The notes below the pieces were generated by a model. It had not been told where the DNA came from and did not search any database. It saw only the letters and a list, made by a program, of their open reading frames with translations. Positions 4,406-6,093 of a stretch of 6,093 nucleotides of DNA are shown piece after piece. Positions within the stretch are counted from its first letter, which is position 1. Each line of letters starts with the position of its first letter. The translations under genes were made by a program, and so were the position numbers. This DNA comes from a bacterium (GTDB taxonomy: Bacteria > Patescibacteriota > Minisyncoccia > Phycocordibacterales > UBA918): assembly GCA_002710785.1 (NCBI GenBank), contig PAMC01000008.1:1-6093 (forward strand), given 5' to 3'.

Positions 4406-5311
4406 TTAGTAGTCGGGGCGGCGGCCGTAGCGGCGGATGAGGCGGTAGAGGAGGTAGAGTAAGAGGAGTAATAGTAAGAGCTGTACCAAGCCGGGGTAGC
4501 CTAAGAGCCACGAGAGTATGGCTAAGAAGGCGCTGTAGATGCCACTCAGCAGCTTTATAACCATTGTGCCAAAGCCACTTTCGGATTCTGTGTCGGGCAT
4601 CGAACGGGTGATTTCGTGGCGGTCGATGCGGTAGTCGTCGAGATTATTTTTAGTCTGCTTAATAACGTTGGTGCTACGCTCCAGCACGTTGCGCGCCGTA
4701 CCCGGCTCCACCAAGGCCTCGAGACCCGCCTGCTCGCTGGCAGCAGCGTTGTTTGGAGTAGTGGTGGCCCTCGCAAACGGTGATTCCTCGGCGACGGGCT
4801 CTGGCGGCGGTTCGTCGTACACCAGCGGGTCGGTGCCAGCCGCTCGCTCTTCCTCGTCGGTTGCTCCGTCGTTATCGTCGTCAGCATCTTCTTGGTTACC
4901 CACCAGGTCGCCGTCGGTGTCGGTGTCGATAAAAATGGTTCGCTCAGTTAGCGGCGTTACCACATCAACCGGCTGCGTGCCGGAGGCGGTCGAGATAAGC
5001 TCGGTCCGGCGCAAGCTCACGGTTATGGTGTTGGTGCCCGCTTGCGGCACCCAGTCGGCCCAGCCCTCGACGATGCGCCCATCGAGCGCGTTAATGCGCA
5101 TGGTGTCTAAGAGATCGTCGTTAACGCGAAAGTGCACGGTGCCCTCTAAGTCGCCCGCGGTGTTGTTATGCACCGCAACGTAAATGCGCACCGGCTGGTT
5201 CTCGACCGGCGTCGCGTGCGAGAGCCAGATGCCATCGACAATGCCAGCATTCTCCACGTTCGCGAGCGCGAAGGTCGGTGCAATCAGCAGGGTAATCAGA
5301 AACCACCGCAT
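4406..5311 (-). CDS. Exported membrane protein with Ig-like domain and thrombospondin-3-type calcium repeat
   Basis: 301 residues. An N-terminal signal peptide (basic start, hydrophobic 3-11) has a likely cleavage after ALA at residue 17. Residues about 25-125 are beta-rich and resemble a CARDB/Ig-like fold. Residues about 129-162 form an acidic run with the regular Asp spacing DTDTDGD...DADDDNDG...EEERAAGTDP, typical of thrombospondin type 3 calcium-binding repeats. A Pro/Ala/Thr-rich linker follows. The C-terminus has hydrophobic stretches at about 250-271 and 274-291 and a basic tail (RLIRRYGRR), so the protein is exported and held in the membrane with the basic tail likely inside. It is probably a surface or adhesion-type protein; binding partners are unknown. 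A run of nine leucines sits in the last segment. It is the first gene of a likely two-gene operon. Confidence 0.85.
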   Translation of the reverse strand: MRWFLITLLIAPTFALANVENAGIVDGIWLSHATPVENQPVRIYVAVHNNTAGDLEGTVHFRVNDDLLDTMRINALDGRIVEGWADWVPQAGTNTITVSLRRTELISTASGTQPVDVVTPLTERTIFIDTDTDGDLVGNQEDADDDNDGATDEEERAAGTDPLVYDEPPPEPVAEESPFARATTTPNNAAASEQAGLEALVEPGTARNVLERSTNVIKQTKNNLDDYRIDRHEITRSMPDTESESGFGTMVIKLLSGIYSAFLAILSWLLGYPGLVQLLLLLLLLYLLYRLIRRYGRRPDY

Positions 5312-5320
5312 AGTACCTAC

Positions 5321-5326
5321 AGTATA
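5321..5326 (-). promoter_or_regulatory. -10 box of the calcium-repeat protein operon
   Basis: TATACT (5326-5321 on the minus strand) lies 9 bases before the ATG at 5311, giving a nearly leaderless transcript. A TG dinucleotide two bases upstream hints at an extended -10. No -35 is evident. Confidence 0.55.
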
Positions 5327-5382
5327 TACAAAATATGCGGCTCGGCGGCAGCAAAGAGAGTCTATTCCCGCGGTTTAATACT

Positions 5383-5391
5383 TGCTATACT
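5383..5391 (+). promoter_or_regulatory. Extended -10 promoter of the 164-residue protein gene
   Basis: TGCTATACT (5383-5391) is an extended -10 (TGN-TATACT). The ATG at 5398 begins 6 bases after it, at about the expected transcription start, so the mRNA is predicted to be leaderless. This supports the start at 5398 rather than the in-frame ATG at 5335, which lies upstream of the promoter. Confidence 0.6.
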
Positions 5392-5397
5392 CAACAC

Positions 5398-5892
5398 ATG
5401 CTAACGCTCAAGAAATTTTTCGACTGGGTACTGACGCTCAATCTTATTCTCGTCACCGGTTTATGTGTGTACTTGTGGTCGACGGGCAATCTGGCCATTC
5501 AGGTTGGTGCGCCAGCGGCTGAGCAACGAGGTGGGCAGAGTGCGGTAGACGCCGAGACGGAGCAGCTCTTTATCGCCACCGTACGCGAAGAGGTGGACCG
5601 CCAACTCGGCCAACCCATTGAGGGGTACACCCCAGATATGTTTCTAGCGGTGTTTCCGGGCCTCGTGGCCACCGACTTTGAGGACGTAGAGGCCAGCATC
5701 GGCAAGTACGTGGTGGTTGAAGGTCAGCTGGTCCATGTAACACCACCCAACACACCGCTCCACAGCGCTGCAGAGGCCGTGTCGAGCCGCGGCTTGGCCA
5801 CGCTTTTGCGCAACATCGCCGAGCGCACGCAAATCGACCTCACCAACAGCGGCACCATCACCGACATCATGCGCAGCCTAAGCGCAGAGTAG
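5398..5892 (+). CDS. Single-pass membrane protein of unknown function
   Basis: 164 residues, family not recognised. Residues 5-6 are lysines, followed by a hydrophobic segment at about 9-27, an uncleaved-type signal anchor with the rest outside the membrane. A polar linker (about 37-52) leads to a mixed helical/strand domain. Its parts include an acidic helix (ETEQLFIATVREEVDRQL), a PDMFLAVFPGLVATDFEDV segment and a strand-like KYVVVEGQLVHV. The C-terminal part (about 120-164) looks helical. It diverges from the calcium-repeat protein gene with only 86 bases between start codons, so the two envelope proteins may be coordinated; this is inference. Its stop abuts the stop of the convergent downstream gene. 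Confidence 0.8.
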   Translation: MLTLKKFFDWVLTLNLILVTGLCVYLWSTGNLAIQVGAPAAEQRGGQSAVDAETEQLFIATVREEVDRQLGQPIEGYTPDMFLAVFPGLVATDFEDVEASIGKYVVVEGQLVHVTPPNTPLHSAAEAVSSRGLATLLRNIAERTQIDLTNSGTITDIMRSLSAE

Positions 5893-6093
5893 CTACATCC
5901 TCACCTCGTGGTTTTTCTTTAAGTCTTTGAGACCGGCACGGATAAGTTTTTTGAGCGTTGGCAGGTGAATACCGTCGAGACTTTTGAGATAGAGACAACT
6001 CTTGCCGAGTGTATGTGGACCTAAGTCTTTTAGGATCTTTGAGTAGTCTTGGTACCCAGGCATGATGTAGAGCGTGGGGCCGCTCTTGCGTAG
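5893..6093 (-). CDS. DUF1801 (YdhG-like) protein, partial
   Basis: Only the last 66 residues are in the window; the 5' part runs off the right end. The segment starts LRKSGPTLYIMPGYQDY and continues LGPHTLGKSCLYLKSLDGIHL and LKKLIRAGLKDLKK, which matches my memory of the C-terminal half of the DUF1801/YdhG-like family (short cytoplasmic proteins, some called iron chaperones on thin evidence). The reading frame is open to the window edge and ends in TAG at 5893-5895. It converges on the preceding gene with no gap between stop codons. Family call fairly good, function unknown. Confidence 0.75.
   Translation of the reverse strand, partial: LRKSGPTLYIMPGYQDYSKILKDLGPHTLGKSCLYLKSLDGIHLPTLKKLIRAGLKDLKKNHEVRM

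Noticed and set aside
4668..5183. A plus-strand open frame of 171 codons
   Set aside because: It is antisense to the well-supported calcium-repeat membrane protein gene; its Ser/Val-rich composition is the complement of that gene.

Overview
The window reads as a compact bacterial chromosome segment, most likely from a member of the Patescibacteria (Candidate Phyla Radiation). The reasons are indirect. Genes are short and mostly single-gene units. Start codons mostly lack Shine-Dalgarno sequences and sit a few bases after a -10 box. A signal-peptide/calcium-repeat/C-terminal-membrane protein of a type common in that group is present. The superoxide dismutase is short, with an atypical first-ligand helix. 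The str gene pair (rpsL, rpsG) is split by a 280-base spacer and is not followed by fusA. The phylum assignment is an inference; no 16S rRNA is present. All ten protein genes end in TAA or TAG, none in TGA.

Left part (1-2522): a minus-strand Fe/Mn superoxide dismutase diverges from a plus-strand membrane-anchored metallo-beta-lactamase-fold hydrolase of the ComEC C-terminal type. The hydrolase stop codon lies inside a perfect 17-bp hairpin that separates it from the convergent rpmB (bL28). rpmB in turn diverges from a plus-strand M50 site-2-type intramembrane protease.

Middle part (2505-4040): a promoter inside the 3' end of the protease gene leads into a gene-free stretch with a 12-bp stem and a strong terminator, a candidate small RNA. 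Then come rpsL (uS12), a 280-base spacer with many short pairings, and rpsG (uS7). rpsG ends in an 11-bp bidirectional terminator that is itself enclosed by a perfect 17-bp inverted repeat. The uS12 protein carries Arg at the position of E. coli Lys42 and lacks the proline equivalent to Pro90. Both are classical streptomycin-response sites.

Right part (4041-6093): two minus-strand genes form a likely operon, an exported calcium-repeat membrane protein followed by a histidine-rich 70-residue protein of unknown function. This operon diverges from a plus-strand membrane-anchored 164-residue protein of unknown function. That gene abuts, stop codon to stop codon, the 3' end of a minus-strand DUF1801 (YdhG-like) gene running off the window.

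Functionally this is mainly housekeeping (oxidative-stress defence, ribosome) mixed with envelope-facing proteins. No phage, plasmid, CRISPR or defence system is visible. The most interesting signals are the uS12 decoding-centre changes, the nested inverted repeat after rpsG, the candidate small RNA upstream of rpsL and the leaderless promoter pattern.
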